The notes: generated by a model not told the origin, from the sequence alone. Counted from the first letter of the stretch, positions 27,706 to 36,795 are shown. The stretch: DNA of 64,000 nt from Hafnia alvei (GCF_900095695.1 NZ_FMIQ01000057.1:1-64000), one strand, 5' to 3'. Translations and numbers: made by a program.

Positions 27706-29184
27706 TTAGGCTTTTTGGCTTTCCGGTTGGGTATTCATCATGCGGTTTAACCATGGCACCATTGCGGCCATAATGATGGCAATAACAAAGGTGGCGATGC
27801 CGATTTTGCTGAATACGCCGGTATAAATTGGCAGGGTTTGCAGCGGATCGCTAATACCTTCAGGTACGGCGGTAAAGGTTGCCACATAGCCACCAAGCAG
27901 GAAGGCAGCGGCCTGAGTCAAGAACCACATACCAAGAATGAAGCCCATCAAATACTGAGGCACTAACGCTGCCACCATCGCTAAGCCTAAGGCGCTGATC
28001 ATTAGCTCACCCAGACTTTGGAACAGATAAACCAGCACAATAAACCACGGAGATGTCAGACCTTGTGCATCAGCAAACCAGAGTCCAGCCGCTGCGGCAG
28101 TCAGGAAGCCCAGCGAGCACAGGAACATACCCAGCGTAAATTTAGCCGGCATAGTGAGGTCTTTGCCTTTAGCGCCGAAACGCGTATAGAGCGAGGCCAA
28201 AATCGGGCTGGCAACGACCACCCAGAATGGGTTTAGTGCCTGGAAGCTGACCGGGTTAATCGCTATGCCAAGGATTTCATGATGAACGTTGTTAATTGCA
28301 AAGAAGTTCAGCGAGGTAGGCATCTGGGCATACAGAATGTAAAACAGCACGGCTTCAATCATTAAAACGAAAGCCACATACATACGGTTGCGGTCGCTTT
28401 TGTTCTGCTTAAACGCTTCACGGAAGAAGAAGAAAATCACGATGATCGACAGCACGATCAGCACGATATTGGCGACTTTGACGTTATGCATCAGCCATGC
28501 ACAAACGTACACCATAACCACGGTACCGATGAGCACCAGCAGCAGGTTTTTGAAATTCATCGGTTTGGCATCGGGCTCAGAACCGATGTCACGCACCATG
28601 CCGCGACAGCAGAAATAAACCAGCAATGCGACGACTAAACCAATACCGCATAGGTTATAGGTAACGGCGTAGCCATATTTGTCGGCAATAATCGGAGCCA
28701 GTGACAATGACAACAGCGATCCGATATTGATAGACATATAAAACAGGGTGAATGCGCCGTCTAAGCGTGGATCTTTTGGCGGGTAGCATTTTGATAGCAG
28801 GCTGGCCGGGTTGGCTTTAAACAGGCCGTTACCGACGGCGATAGTCCCGAGGGCGATAAAGATCATATCGGGATTATGCAATGACAGGCCGGTCATGAAA
28901 TAACCGAGCGCCAAGACAATCGCACCCAGCACCATGGTACGTTTGGTGCCGAGCAGGTGGTCGCCGACGTAGCCGCCGATGGAGATCAGTCCATAAACCA
29001 AAGCCGCAAAGGCACCGAAGGTGATGAAGGCCTGTTCCTGTGAGAAGCCTAGCTGCTTAACGAAGAAAACAGCCAGAATACCTTGCACGCCGTAGTAACC
29101 AAAGCGTTCCCATAGCTCAACAAAGAAAATCATGAAAAACGGTTTAGGTTGCTGCAATAAACCGACTGGGGCGGGCTTATTCAT
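27706..29184 (-). CDS. dtpB: Proton-dependent di/tripeptide permease DtpB
   Basis: The 492-residue POT/PTR-family transporter has about 14 membrane helices. The family signature [10 protein letters not shown] (ExxERFxYY, residues 23-31) couples proton and peptide binding. The second motif [15 protein letters not shown] and [15 protein letters not shown] are also intact. It imports di- and tripeptides with protons. The sequence is closest in memory to E. coli DtpB (YhiP), and the neighbouring uspA confirms it, since uspA-dtpB is the E. coli order. A short Shine-Dalgarno-poor leader precedes the ATG. The upstream DNA (29185-29446) is AT-rich and shows no named operator. Confidence 0.95.
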   Translation of the reverse strand: MNKPAPVGLLQQPKPFFMIFFVELWERFGYYGVQGILAVFFVKQLGFSQEQAFITFGAFAALVYGLISIGGYVGDHLLGTKRTMVLGAIVLALGYFMTGLSLHNPDMIFIALGTIAVGNGLFKANPASLLSKCYPPKDPRLDGAFTLFYMSINIGSLLSLSLAPIIADKYGYAVTYNLCGIGLVVALLVYFCCRGMVRDIGSEPDAKPMNFKNLLLVLIGTVVMVYVCAWLMHNVKVANIVLIVLSIIVIFFFFREAFKQNKSDRNRMYVAFVLMIEAVLFYILYAQMPTSLNFFAINNVHHEILGIAINPVSFQALNPFWVVVASPILASLYTRFGAKGKDLTMPAKFTLGMFLCSLGFLTAAAAGLWFADAQGLTSPWFIVLVYLFQSLGELMISALGLAMVAALVPQYLMGFILGMWFLTQAAAFLLGGYVATFTAVPEGISDPLQTLPIYTGVFSKIGIATFVIAIIMAAMVPWLNRMMNTQPESQKA

Positions 29185-29446
29185 ATTAGTTCGCCTTCGA
29201 ATATTGATTAATTAAGTGTAGGCATGCGCGGAGCCTGCTGCCGAAGATACATCCCTTATGAAATAGAATTCCGTTTTTATATGTTTTAATGCCGTGTTAA
29301 TGCCAATTTTTGATGATGATGTAGATTATTGTATGGACTGATTGCGATCTTAGTGGTTGATCACACTCTTTAAAAGATGATTCGTGGTTTTTTTGTAGAG
29401 AATTCAATGGCCCTACACGAGGTTTTTAGCTGAAGCTTAAAGCATA

Positions 29447-29557
29447 GCCCCACCCTAACCCTCCCCTTGGCAGGGGAGGAACAGTGCTGCGGTGTTTGTA
29501 AGAATCTCGATCGGCTCCTCCCCCTGCGAAGGGGGCGGCTGGGAGGGGGTTGGCTGG
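29447..29557. repeat. GC-rich palindromic intergenic repeat, copy 2
   Basis: CCACCCTAACCCTCCCCTT followed by GGCAGGGGAGG and, after a spacer, CTCCTCCCCCTGCGAAGGGGGCGG: the same pattern as the 26043-26124 element in reverse orientation. It lies between uspA and dtpB. Confidence 0.65.
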
Positions 29558-29559
29558 GT

Positions 29560-29590
29560 AAAAACAAAAAACGCCCGCAGAGCGGGCGTT
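29560..29590 (-). terminator. Intrinsic terminator of uspA
   Basis: On the minus strand AACGCCCGC-TCT-GCGGGCGTT is followed by TTTTTGTTTTT. It lies 31 bases after the uspA stop. Confidence 0.93.
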
Positions 29591-29621
29591 GAAAGCTTAA
29601 TTGATCAGAAGAACGAAAAGG

Positions 29622-30059
29622 TTAGTCTTCGTCTTCGTCACGCAATGGAACAATCAGCATGTCGATATGTACGGTGTTGATCAGCTGGCGCGCAGAAGAC
29701 ATCAGCTTGCTCCAGAAGTCCTGATGGTGTCCGCACAGTACCAAGTCCATATCGTATTTCTTGATGGCATCAACCAACACCTGACCCAAATCACCGCTGC
29801 CGCTTAGGGTTTCGGTAATTGGATAGCCTGCGTTTTGAGAAAGCTCGGTCAAGGCGTGGTGAGTTTCGTCAGAAATACGTTTCTGCATGTCGCCCAGATT
29901 CACGTCAATTAGGCCGGTGTACAGGTCAGAATAGTTAACATCCACGTGAATCAGAGAAACTTTAGCGTCATAAGGGCGCGCCATAGATACTGCTTTCTCA
30001 ACCAAGATGTTACTTTCTGGGGAAAGGTCTACAGCAACCAGAATGTGTTTATAAGCCAT
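29622..30059 (-). CDS. uspA: Universal stress protein A
   Basis: The 145-residue cytoplasmic protein has the UspA fold, begins [16 protein letters not shown] and ends PLRDEDED. The C-terminal half ([32 protein letters not shown]) matches UspA itself, a subfamily that lacks the ATP-binding G-2X-G-9X-G loop. It accumulates in growth arrest and many stresses. Start 30059 is chosen over upstream in-frame Met codons (up to 30164) because it matches E. coli UspA and is preceded by GGAGTAAAC. It is divergent from uspB, as in E. coli, with an unusually long gap of about 800 bases containing a shortened ERIC element. Confidence 0.96.
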   Translation of the reverse strand: MAYKHILVAVDLSPESNILVEKAVSMARPYDAKVSLIHVDVNYSDLYTGLIDVNLGDMQKRISDETHHALTELSQNAGYPITETLSGSGDLGQVLVDAIKKYDMDLVLCGHHQDFWSKLMSSARQLINTVHIDMLIVPLRDEDED

Positions 30060-30155
30060 AAGTTTACTCCTTCCATAAAGCCGGTTAACGGGGTAGCAGG
30101 CATTAGGTGTCGCTACCTGGCTTTTCTTGCATGCCTGCATGTTAGCATCGTTTAT

Positions 30156-30223
30156 ACCCATCATACTTCAAGCTGCATTTTTGTTGGCTGTGCCCACTCA
30201 ATGCAACTCGAATTATTTAGGGT
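30156..30223. repeat. Core-deleted ERIC element (68 bp)
   Basis: It begins ACCCATCATACTTCAAGCTG and ends CAACTCGAATTATTTAGGGT, the same ends as the full ERIC at 62435-62556, but the central part with the ERIC1R/ERIC2 sequences is missing. It lies in the uspA upstream region. Confidence 0.7.
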
Positions 30224-30854
30224 GTAGATCACGAGGGTGTCGTTTTGCTCACACTCGCCACTCAAATCCTTAACATATTGCTTCTATCTATTGTTTTACT
30301 CTTTTGAGCCAAGGCTGCACATACTTTCGTCACAAAAGTCGCGGTATTACACATTAAAACTGCGTAAGCGGCGAAAAAATCGTCTTATTAGACACTCAGC
30401 ATCGTGCGCTTTAGCCTGTGGCTTAAAATAGTAGACCCGTTTTTTATAAGGATAGCGTGGCTGTAAAGCAAGAGCTGATTATCTTGTGAGGAAAGATTTT
30501 CACCTTTTTTTGCTTTTGTTATCTGCTTTATCTCTATTGGGCCGATTTCTTATAGGGATTAATCGCGAGGTAAAATCATTAGCCAGCGTATTCTGCGCTT
30601 TATCGCTTAGCCCGCTAAATTAATTCTGTGATCCCCATACCGTTTCTCCGTTCCTTTCCTAAACTAATTAATGGGCAGTGTAGCGGAGCGTTAATCGTTA
30701 TCTTGCTTCCTGCATTTTGCCGACGTTGATAATAACCATCGTGGTTTAGCCTGATGATGCCTGTCGAGCTAAGGTTGTCTGGCGAGAAAATAAATAGAAA
30801 GGCACCGTTATCTCACCGCTGATGTTTGGCTAGAGAAGATGCCGGGAGGAGATC
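30224..30854. other. Long uspA-uspB control region
   Basis: Over 600 bases with no credible gene; a short frame at 30237-30431 has no ribosome site. It must carry promoters for uspA (minus) and uspB (plus). UspB is sigma-S dependent in E. coli, but I cannot assign a -10 with confidence here. A strong ribosome site (GGGAGGAG) precedes uspB. Confidence 0.4.
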
Positions 30855-31190
30855 ATGATTAATACCGTCGCGCTTTTTTGGGCGCTGTTTTTTGTGTGCG
30901 TGATTAACATGCTGCGCTATTACTCCTCATTGCGTGCGTTGCTGGTGGTATTACGTGGTTGCGACCCGCTGCTTTATCAATATGTTGACGGCGGTGGTTT
31001 CTTTACTTCGCACGGGCAGCCGAGCAAACAGGTGCGTTTGGTGCGTTATATTCAGGCTCAGCGCTATCTTGATCACCATGACGATGAGTTTATTCGCCGT
31101 TGCGAACGGCTACGCCGGCAGTTTATTTTAACCAGCGGTCTATGTGGTTTGGTGGTGGTTAGCCTGTGTGCCATGGCCGTTTGGTATTAA
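30855..31190 (+). CDS. uspB: Universal stress protein B
   Basis: The 111-residue inner-membrane protein has two hydrophobic helices, at about 4-22 and 89-108, with a basic soluble loop between ([24 protein letters not shown]). Length and sequence match enterobacterial UspB, a sigma-S-regulated protein whose loss in E. coli causes ethanol sensitivity in stationary phase. The molecular function is unknown. It is divergent from uspA. Downstream a hairpin (31206-31230, TTCGG...CCGAA) precedes the attenuator region of the next gene. ATG 30855 has a near-perfect Shine-Dalgarno, GGGAGGAG. Confidence 0.94.
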   Translation: MINTVALFWALFFVCVINMLRYYSSLRALLVVLRGCDPLLYQYVDGGGFFTSHGQPSKQVRLVRYIQAQRYLDHHDDEFIRRCERLRRQFILTSGLCGLVVVSLCAMAVWY

Positions 31191-31312
31191 CCTGTGAGGG
31201 GAGTATTCGGCGCAACAGAATGTTGCCGAAAGGTAAAAGTGAAAAATAATGATTGCAGGCACGATGCACATTGATTAGTTTGAAAAGGTATTCAATTTTA
31301 GGAAATCCTAAC

Positions 31313-31360
31313 GTGCAAGCAGTTAACCTCCAACTCAGCCTCCTTCTCCTTATCATCTAG
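31313..31360 (+). CDS. Leu/Ile-rich leader peptide (15 residues)
   Basis: GTG start at 31313 with AGGAAA (31300-31305) 7 bases upstream and TAG at 31358-31360. The peptide is MQAVNLQLSLLLLII: six Leu, four of them consecutive, then two Ile, plus one Val. All six Leu codons are CTC or CTT, read in enterics mainly by a minor tRNA; the highly used CTG is absent. This composition and the hairpins that follow are those of a transcription-attenuation leader such as leuL or ilv leaders. It is too short for normal gene calling. That it is translated is inference. Confidence 0.75.
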   Translation: MQAVNLQLSLLLLII

Positions 31361-31384
31361 GTGGCCTGCACGCATTCAAATTTC

Positions 31385-31417
31385 ACAAGGCCGCCGGAAG
31401 GGCGGCCTTGTTGTTTC
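31385..31417 (+). terminator. Intrinsic terminator (attenuator arm 3:4)
   Basis: ACAAGGCCGCC-GGAAG-GGCGGCCTTGT is a perfect 11-base stem followed by TGTTTCT. It lies between the leader peptide and the transporter, 80 bases before its start, so unmodulated it would stop most transcription. Confidence 0.88.
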
Positions 31418-31459
31418 TAGCACCCTCCGGCAGCGTTTATTCAACACCGGAGCATCAAC

Positions 31460-31501
31460 ATGAAGTTCAGCATTTTTACCTCCCCTCGGAGGTTCGCATG
31501 A
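31460..31501 (+). CDS. Small ORF overlapping the transporter start (13 residues)
   Basis: ATG 31460 has GGAG (31449-31452) 7 bases upstream. The peptide is MKFSIFTSPRRFA and its stop TGA (31499-31501) overlaps the transporter start as ATGA. It lies downstream of the attenuator terminator. Its translation would pass through the hairpin that contains the transporter's Shine-Dalgarno, so its likely role is translational coupling. The peptide itself resembles nothing I know. Confidence 0.5.
   Translation: MKFSIFTSPRRFA
31479..31492 (+). promoter_or_regulatory. Hairpin sequestering the transporter Shine-Dalgarno
   Basis: CCTCC (31479-31483), loop CCTC, GGAGG (31488-31492). The 3' arm is the transporter's ribosome binding site, 5 bases before ATG 31498. 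The hairpin is inside the 13-codon ORF. Confidence 0.55.
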
Positions 31502-32811
31502 GTCAGCAGTGGTCATCTCGAATTGGGCATATTTTGGCTGCCGCAGGTTCTGCAATTGGCATTGGTGCTATTTGGAAATTCCCTTACGTTTCAGCAACCA
31601 ACGGCGGCGGCGCATTTCTGATCGTGTTTCTGGTGTTCAGTTTTACGCTGGGGCTGGCCGTGTTTATGGCCGAGACGCTGCTGGGCAGCCATACCCGAGA
31701 GGGCGTAGTAAAGGCATTTAAACAGCTGGCAGGACGTCATTGGGGCTGGGTTGGCGTATTGGGCGTAACGTGCTCATGGTGCATCTTCAGTTTCTATAGC
31801 GTGGTGGGCGGTTGGACGGTGGGATATACGTTCATGGCTGCTGCGGGCAAGCTGAATATTACTGATTCAAGCCAGCTGAATTCGCTGTTTACCGATTTTA
31901 TTAGCAACCCGTTTTTGCCGGTAATTACCCACCTGCTGTTTGCAGCGCTGACCTGCTATGTGGTGCTAGGCGGCGTGCAGCGCGGCGTTGAGAAAGCGGT
32001 TAAGATCATGATGCCGTTGTTATTCTTAATTATGCTGGTGCTGATTGTAGTGGGTATGACGCTGCCGGGATCGAGCGCTGGGCTGAAGCTGTTCCTGTAT
32101 CCAGATTTTAGCCATCTGAGCGGAAAAAGCGTTTTGGACGCGCTGGGGCTGGCGTTCTTCTCGCTGTCGATTGGTTTAGGTATTCATGTGACCTACGGGG
32201 CCTATTTGCCGGATAGCAAAGGCATTGCGCGCTCAAGCGTTTGGGTTGTCACGCTGTCGTGTCTGGTTTGTGTGCTGGCGGGTTTGATGATTTTCCCTGC
32301 GTTAAGCTCGGCGGGTCTGGACCCTGCCGCAGGTCCTGGATTGACGTTTATGACCATGCCTGTGTTCTTTGCTCATTTGCCGGGCGGCGCCGTATTGGCC
32401 GTGGCTTTCTTCTTGCTGTTGCTGGTGGCCGCGCTGTCATCGTCGATTTCTCTGTTAGAAAATATCGTAGCCTTTACTCAGGGGCGCTGGGGTTGGTCGC
32501 GCCGCAATGCGAGCCTGATTATCACTGCAAGTATTATGCTGGCGGGTATTCCTGTGACCTTATCGTTTGGTGAATTAAGCGGCCTTACGCTGGGTGGAAA
32601 ATCGCTGTTTGATGTGCTGGACTTCTTAACCTCGAATCTGATGATGCCGTTGTTCGGCATTATTATCTGCTTGGTATTTGGCTGGTCGCCGCGTGCAGCA
32701 ACGCTGATGCCAGAGGATATTTCTCCTTTCTGGCGTGCAAGCCTGCGTATCACCTGGCGTTACATTGGCCCGCTGTTTATCGGTGTGATTTTGGTGCGAG
32801 GGTTGATGTAA
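31498..32811 (+). CDS. Sodium-dependent transporter of the NSS (SNF) family
   Basis: The 437-residue inner-membrane protein has about 11 helices and the LeuT-fold NSS signature in TM1 (GSAIGIGAIWKFPYVS, with NGGGAFL following), where Na+ and the substrate amino group bind. TM6 and TM8 regions (FFSLSIGLGIHVTYGAYL, and LLLVAALSSSISLLENIVA) also fit. The frame is open upstream to 31408, but ATG 31498 has GGAGG 5 bases before it. NSS proteins of bacteria import amino acids such as Leu, Ile, Val, Trp or Tyr with Na+. The leucine-rich leader peptide and attenuator upstream point to a branched-chain amino acid as substrate, which is inference. It is inserted between uspB and pitA, which are adjacent in E. 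coli. Confidence 0.93.
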   Translation: MSQQWSSRIGHILAAAGSAIGIGAIWKFPYVSATNGGGAFLIVFLVFSFTLGLAVFMAETLLGSHTREGVVKAFKQLAGRHWGWVGVLGVTCSWCIFSFYSVVGGWTVGYTFMAAAGKLNITDSSQLNSLFTDFISNPFLPVITHLLFAALTCYVVLGGVQRGVEKAVKIMMPLLFLIMLVLIVVGMTLPGSSAGLKLFLYPDFSHLSGKSVLDALGLAFFSLSIGLGIHVTYGAYLPDSKGIARSSVWVVTLSCLVCVLAGLMIFPALSSAGLDPAAGPGLTFMTMPVFFAHLPGGAVLAVAFFLLLLVAALSSSISLLENIVAFTQGRWGWSRRNASLIITASIMLAGIPVTLSFGELSGLTLGGKSLFDVLDFLTSNLMMPLFGIIICLVFGWSPRAATLMPEDISPFWRASLRITWRYIGPLFIGVILVRGLM

Positions 32812-32814
32812 GGT

Positions 32815-32848
32815 AAAAAAAAAGCCCGTTCAATGAACGGGCTTTTTG
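32815..32848. terminator. Bidirectional terminator between the transporter and pitA
   Basis: A-run, AAAGCCCGTT-CAATG-AACGGGCTTT, T-run. It serves both convergent genes. Confidence 0.95.
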
Positions 32849-32862
32849 ATAGTTGGAATACG

Positions 32863-34356
32863 TTAAATCACGAAGGTCAGCGCCAGCCAGTACAAACCGC
32901 CAGAAAGCACAATCGCAACTGGAAGGGTAAGAACCCATGCCAGTAGAATGCTTTTGATCGTTTTACTCTGTACACCGCCGCCGTCCACAATCATGGTACC
33001 TGCAACCGCAGAAGAGAGTACCTGAGTGGTGGAAACGGGCATACCGGTATAGCTTGCCACGCCGATCGAGATGGCGGCAGTCATCTGCGCAGAAACGCCT
33101 TGCGCATAGGTCATGCCTTTCTTACCAATCTTCTCGCCGATGGTGGTTGCTACGCGACGCCAGCCAACCATGGTACCCAGAGACAGCGCCAGAGCCACAG
33201 CGACGATAATCCACATCGGTGCATACTCAACCGTCTCTAACAGGTCTTTACGCAGGTCGTTCAGGAAGCGCTTATCCTGAGCGTCTGTTTCTGGCAGCTT
33301 GGCAACTTTATCCGCTGTATCAGCCACACACATCAGCAAACGACGCATCTGATTACGTTGATCAACGCTCAGTTCATCGTAGCGTTGCAGGTTGTTCAGC
33401 AGTGCTTTGCTGTGATCGATGGCAATCAGTGCGCGTGAAGAATCACAATGGAAATCATTGCTGCTGGTGCTTGGTGCAACAGGCTGATGTTCTTCAATGC
33501 CAACGATATGCGGCAGTGCTTCCTGATGCTTCTGATAATACTGTTCCAGATGCGTGATTGCATCGCGGGTACGCGTGATGTCATAGCCAGTGGCGTCCAT
33601 GTTAACCACAAAGCCGGCCGGAGCCACACCAATCAATACCAGCATCAACAGACCAATGCCTTTCTGACCGTCGTTAGCACCGTGAGAGAAGCTCACGCCG
33701 ACAGCAGACAGGATCAGGGCAATACGTGTCCAGAACGGTGGCTTACGTTTGCCATCAATCTTTTCACGCTCAGCAGGTGTCATATGCATACGGCGACGTT
33801 TTTTTGTGCCGCTCCAGTAACGACGCAGAACAAATACCATCAGGCCGGCCAAAACCAGACCGATGAGTGGCGAGAGAATCAACGATAGGAAGATTTCCAG
33901 CATCTTCGGAATGTTGAGTGCATCCACCACGGAAGTGTTGGTCATCAGTGCGTTTGTCAGTGCAATACCGATAATCGCGCCGATTAGCGTGTGAGAACTG
34001 GAGGCCGGCAGACCAAAGTACCAGGTGCCGAGGTTCCAGATAATCGCAGCTAGAAGCAGAGAGAACATCATCGCCAGACCGTGAGTCGAGCCCACGTTCA
34101 ACAGCAAATCTGTTGGGAGAAGGTGCACAATTGCGTAGGCGACGCTGAGGCCACCCAACATCACACCTAAGAAGTTGAAAACACCCGCCATAACGACCGC
34201 GATCTGCGAGCGTAGTGCACGAGTATAGATAACTGTTGCGACTGCGTTTGCTGTGTCATGGAAACCATTGATGGCTTCATAAAACAAAACAAACATCAGT
34301 GCGAGGACTAACATAAGGCCAGTGTGAAAATCCAGCCCTGCAAATAGATGTAGCAT
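32863..34356 (-). CDS. pitA: Low-affinity inorganic phosphate transporter PitA
   Basis: The 497-residue PiT-family permease co-transports metal-phosphate complexes with protons. The two repeat motifs are present: [12 protein letters not shown] near residue 30 and [13 protein letters not shown] near residue 225. A large cytoplasmic loop (about 255-370, including [13 protein letters not shown] and FHCDSS) separates them. Length and the neighbouring uspB/yhiN context match E. coli pitA (499 residues). PitA also admits Zn2+, Mg2+ and arsenate as complexes. It is monocistronic and convergent with the NSS-type transporter. PitB is the other possibility, but the location favours PitA. Confidence 0.95.
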   Translation of the reverse strand: MLHLFAGLDFHTGLMLVLALMFVLFYEAINGFHDTANAVATVIYTRALRSQIAVVMAGVFNFLGVMLGGLSVAYAIVHLLPTDLLLNVGSTHGLAMMFSLLLAAIIWNLGTWYFGLPASSSHTLIGAIIGIALTNALMTNTSVVDALNIPKMLEIFLSLILSPLIGLVLAGLMVFVLRRYWSGTKKRRRMHMTPAEREKIDGKRKPPFWTRIALILSAVGVSFSHGANDGQKGIGLLMLVLIGVAPAGFVVNMDATGYDITRTRDAITHLEQYYQKHQEALPHIVGIEEHQPVAPSTSSNDFHCDSSRALIAIDHSKALLNNLQRYDELSVDQRNQMRRLLMCVADTADKVAKLPETDAQDKRFLNDLRKDLLETVEYAPMWIIVAVALALSLGTMVGWRRVATTIGEKIGKKGMTYAQGVSAQMTAAISIGVASYTGMPVSTTQVLSSAVAGTMIVDGGGVQSKTIKSILLAWVLTLPVAIVLSGGLYWLALTFVI

Positions 34357-34679
34357 AAGCGTTACGCCAGTTAGTGGTCATGAACGCGGCGCATTATCTG
34401 CGAGAACGCGTGCTGGGGAAAAGCAAAATATGACGTTTTTTTGATTTGTTTACATTGGAAATGAATACATATCTCGGATTAGTCCTATAATTTCAGTGTG
34501 TTGAGTGAATATCTTAAGATTAATTTTTTCTTCCGCTGGCGGTGAAGAATTACCCCGTTTACAATCCCCCGCCGCGGGTCTGGGATTATTTCGCCATTTA
34601 TTACCAGATTAGCTCATATTGGAAAAATCGGTATTTACGTTCGTGGTTGTGTTCAAAACCGCGAAATAAGAGGTTATGT
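34357..34679. other. Divergent pitA-yhiN intergenic region
   Basis: About 320 bases carrying both promoters. The frame of yhiN is open through part of it (from 34542), but the first good start is GTG 34680. TTGTTTACATTGG and TCCTATAATTTCAG (around 34445-34495) contain a TATAAT that could be the yhiN -10; its -35 is not convincing. Confidence 0.35.
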
Positions 34680-35876
34680 GTGGAAAATTTTGATGTAGTG
34701 ATCGTTGGCGCTGGTGCCGCTGGCCTGTTTTGTGCTGCTCAGGCAGGGCAACTTGGTTTGCGGGTGCTGGTTGTTGATAACGGCAAAAAAGCAGGACGCA
34801 AAATCCTGATGTCGGGTGGCGGTCGCTGCAACTTTACTAACATGTATGCTGAGCCTGCGGCATATTTGTCGCAGAATCCACACTTCTGCAAATCAGCGTT
34901 GGCGCGTTATACCCAGTGGGATTTTATTGAACTGGTGAGTCGCTACCAAATTGCCTATCACGAGAAAACCTTGGGCCAGCTTTTTTGCGACGATTCCGCT
35001 GAGCAGATCGTGGATATGTTGCTAAAAGAGTGTGAGCTGGGACAGGTGGTTATTCGCTTGCGCAGTGAAATTTTGAGCGTTGAGCGGATGGAGAACGGTG
35101 AGTTTTCTCTGCAGCTAAACGGCGAGCAGGTTATCTGCAGATCGCTGGTGATTGCCAGCGGTGGCCTTTCTATGCCAGGCCTTGGTGCGACGCCTTTCGG
35201 TTATAAAATCGCCGAGCAGTTTGGTCTTAAGGTACTGCCGACGCGTGCGGCGTTGGTGCCGTTTACGCTGCATAAACCGCTGTTAGATCATCTACAAACA
35301 CTGTCGGGCGTGGCCGTTCCTTCGGTTGTGACCGCTGAATCAGGCACCAGCTTCCGCGAAAGTATTCTGTTTACCCATCGTGGTTTGTCAGGCCCGGCGA
35401 TTTTACAGCTTTCCAGCTATTGGCAGGCCGGTGAAAAAGTCACTATCAATTTACTGCCAGATTGCGATCTGTCTGCTTTTCTCGATGCAGAGCGCATTGA
35501 GCATCCGAATCAGAGCCTGAAAAATACGCTGGCAAAACAGCTTCCTAAACGTTTGGTTGAGTGCTTACAAACTTTGGGGCAAATCCCAGACGTAACGTTA
35601 AAGCAGTTAAATGCTGCGCAGCAGATGCAGGTGGTGGAAACATTACAGGCATGGCAGGTGCTCCCGAACGGTACTGAGGGCTATCGTACCGCAGAGGTGA
35701 CGTTAGGCGGCGTTGACACCAATGAGCTGTCGTCAAAAACTATGCAGGCGCACAAAGCACCGGGGTTATTCTTTATTGGCGAAGTGGTAGATGTAACCGG
35801 CTGGCTGGGGGGATATAACTTCCAATGGGCGTGGAGCTCTGCTTGGGCCTGCGCGCAGGCGCTGGCAGCACGATAA
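34680..35876 (+). CDS. yhiN: HI0933-family FAD/NAD(P)-dependent oxidoreductase YhiN
   Basis: The 398-residue flavoprotein has the N-terminal dinucleotide-binding motif VVIVGAGAAGLFCA (about 6-19) and the family signature KILMSGGGRCNFTN (about 43-56). The C-terminal GLFFIGEVVDVTGWLGGYNFQWA closes the FAD site in two parts. The length is close to the 400 residues of E. coli YhiN. GTG 34680 is chosen because TAAGAGG is 6 bases upstream and it matches the family start; an upstream ATG at 34542 would add an unlikely basic extension. The reaction is unknown. It is divergent from pitA as in E. coli. A hairpin follows. Confidence 0.92.
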   Translation: MENFDVVIVGAGAAGLFCAAQAGQLGLRVLVVDNGKKAGRKILMSGGGRCNFTNMYAEPAAYLSQNPHFCKSALARYTQWDFIELVSRYQIAYHEKTLGQLFCDDSAEQIVDMLLKECELGQVVIRLRSEILSVERMENGEFSLQLNGEQVICRSLVIASGGLSMPGLGATPFGYKIAEQFGLKVLPTRAALVPFTLHKPLLDHLQTLSGVAVPSVVTAESGTSFRESILFTHRGLSGPAILQLSSYWQAGEKVTINLLPDCDLSAFLDAERIEHPNQSLKNTLAKQLPKRLVECLQTLGQIPDVTLKQLNAAQQMQVVETLQAWQVLPNGTEGYRTAEVTLGGVDTNELSSKTMQAHKAPGLFFIGEVVDVTGWLGGYNFQWAWSSAWACAQALAAR

Positions 35877-35886
35877 AACCTCTCTT

Positions 35887-35904
35887 CCGCCCCGACCGGG
35901 GCGG
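35887..35904. terminator. Short GC hairpin after yhiN
   Basis: CCGCCCC-GACC-GGGGCGG lies between the convergent yhiN and NTF2-like genes, with no T-run. Confidence 0.5.
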
Positions 35905-35917
35905 ATCGACTTGAGCG

Positions 35918-36493
35918 TTACCCTTTCAGCCACGCTTGCCCTTCGACTTTCATTTCTGTTTCCAGAGAGCTTCCTTTGCTGGCAAATTCGCGCGATAGCG
36001 GGAAACCACTCTTTTCCAACAGGTATGCCAGTGGCGCGTAGGCGATAGGGAATTTTTCCGCCGTGGCTTTATCGATTTCAACGATGCCCTGTGGGAAGTT
36101 GAACGAGCCAAAATCATAGATAGACTGGCGGCGTGTGATTTTCCACACTCCGTTACGTTTTTCGACCCAGTCGTAAAAACGGTTATGAACGCTGGCACCG
36201 AGTTTCATTTGCGCATTTTCAATCACGATCATCGCGTTGGTTTCAACGATGGCTTTGTCTCCGTTAAACTGGATCATCGGTGAGCCGATCAGATGTTTAG
36301 TGACTAACGCAGAATTTCCCATGCGCTGGGAGCCTTTCACGAACTCGGTAAATAACCCTTCAAACCAAGTCACCTCGATGGTTCCGTCTGGGTGAAACAG
36401 TTCCAGCATTTTGTCCCATTCGGCCAGATCCCTGTGCATCCAACCCGTCATTAAATCGGCAATGGTTAAACGATCTTCCCAAGAATTTGTCAT
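35918..36493 (-). CDS. SnoaL/NTF2-like domain protein
   Basis: The 191-residue protein has an N-terminal SnoaL/NTF2-like cone fold (about 5-140). Features are ADLMTGWMHRDLAEWDKMLELFHPDG, split over the first two helices, then HLIGSPMIQFNGDKAIVET and the closing WKITRRQSIYDFG. Many members are polyketide cyclases, dehydratases or ring-hydroxylating dioxygenase small subunits, but no catalytic pair can be assigned safely. There is no signal peptide, so it is cytoplasmic. It stands alone between yhiN and hicAB with no pathway neighbours, so the substrate cannot be inferred. ATG 36491-36493 is preceded by a weak ribosome site. Confidence 0.75.
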   Translation of the reverse strand: MTNSWEDRLTIADLMTGWMHRDLAEWDKMLELFHPDGTIEVTWFEGLFTEFVKGSQRMGNSALVTKHLIGSPMIQFNGDKAIVETNAMIVIENAQMKLGASVHNRFYDWVEKRNGVWKITRRQSIYDFGSFNFPQGIVEIDKATAEKFPIAYAPLAYLLEKSGFPLSREFASKGSSLETEMKVEGQAWLKG

Positions 36494-36742
36494 GTGATGT
36501 CTCTAAGTAGGATGAGCAGCATGTTGCTGATTGTGTTGTTGGCGCACGAATGGCACTAAAAATCAGTATAGGCTGCTGGTGATTAAATTAATTATGCGAG
36601 AAGTGCCGCAGAGATTATTCCATGCCGCTGGGGATACATTTTTTGTTTGCGAAGCAGGGTAAACAACGGCGTTTAGTGGTTAGCCATCTCATTCAATTCA
36701 CTCTACATTGCGCTCAAATTTTCATCGCAAAACGCTTGCTAT

Positions 36743-36761
36743 GATATCAATTTTTGATATC
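36743..36761. promoter_or_regulatory. Palindromic operator of hicAB
   Basis: GATATCAATTTTTGATATC has perfect 8-base arms around TTT. It overlaps a -10-like TATGAT (36740-36745) and lies 35 bases upstream of hicA, the place expected for autorepression by the HicB ribbon-helix-helix domain. Confidence 0.75.
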
Positions 36762-36795
36762 GTTATTGCGTGAGCGACACGGATGAGGTGCAAGG

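Larger units (their letters stand above)
31313..31417 (+). promoter_or_regulatory. Putative branched-chain amino acid attenuator of the NSS-type transporter
   Basis: Four classic segments are visible. Segment 1, GTGCA (31313-31317), and segment 2, TGCAC (31367-31371), can pair. Segment 2, GGTGGCCT (31360-31367), starts at the leader stop codon and can pair with segment 3, AGGCCGCC (31388-31395), over 8 pairs with one G:U. Segment 3 otherwise forms the intrinsic terminator with segment 4. A ribosome stalled on the Leu codons would leave segment 2 free to form the antiterminator, and one at the stop codon would cover it and let the terminator form. The mechanism is inferred; the pairing is read directly. 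Confidence 0.75.
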
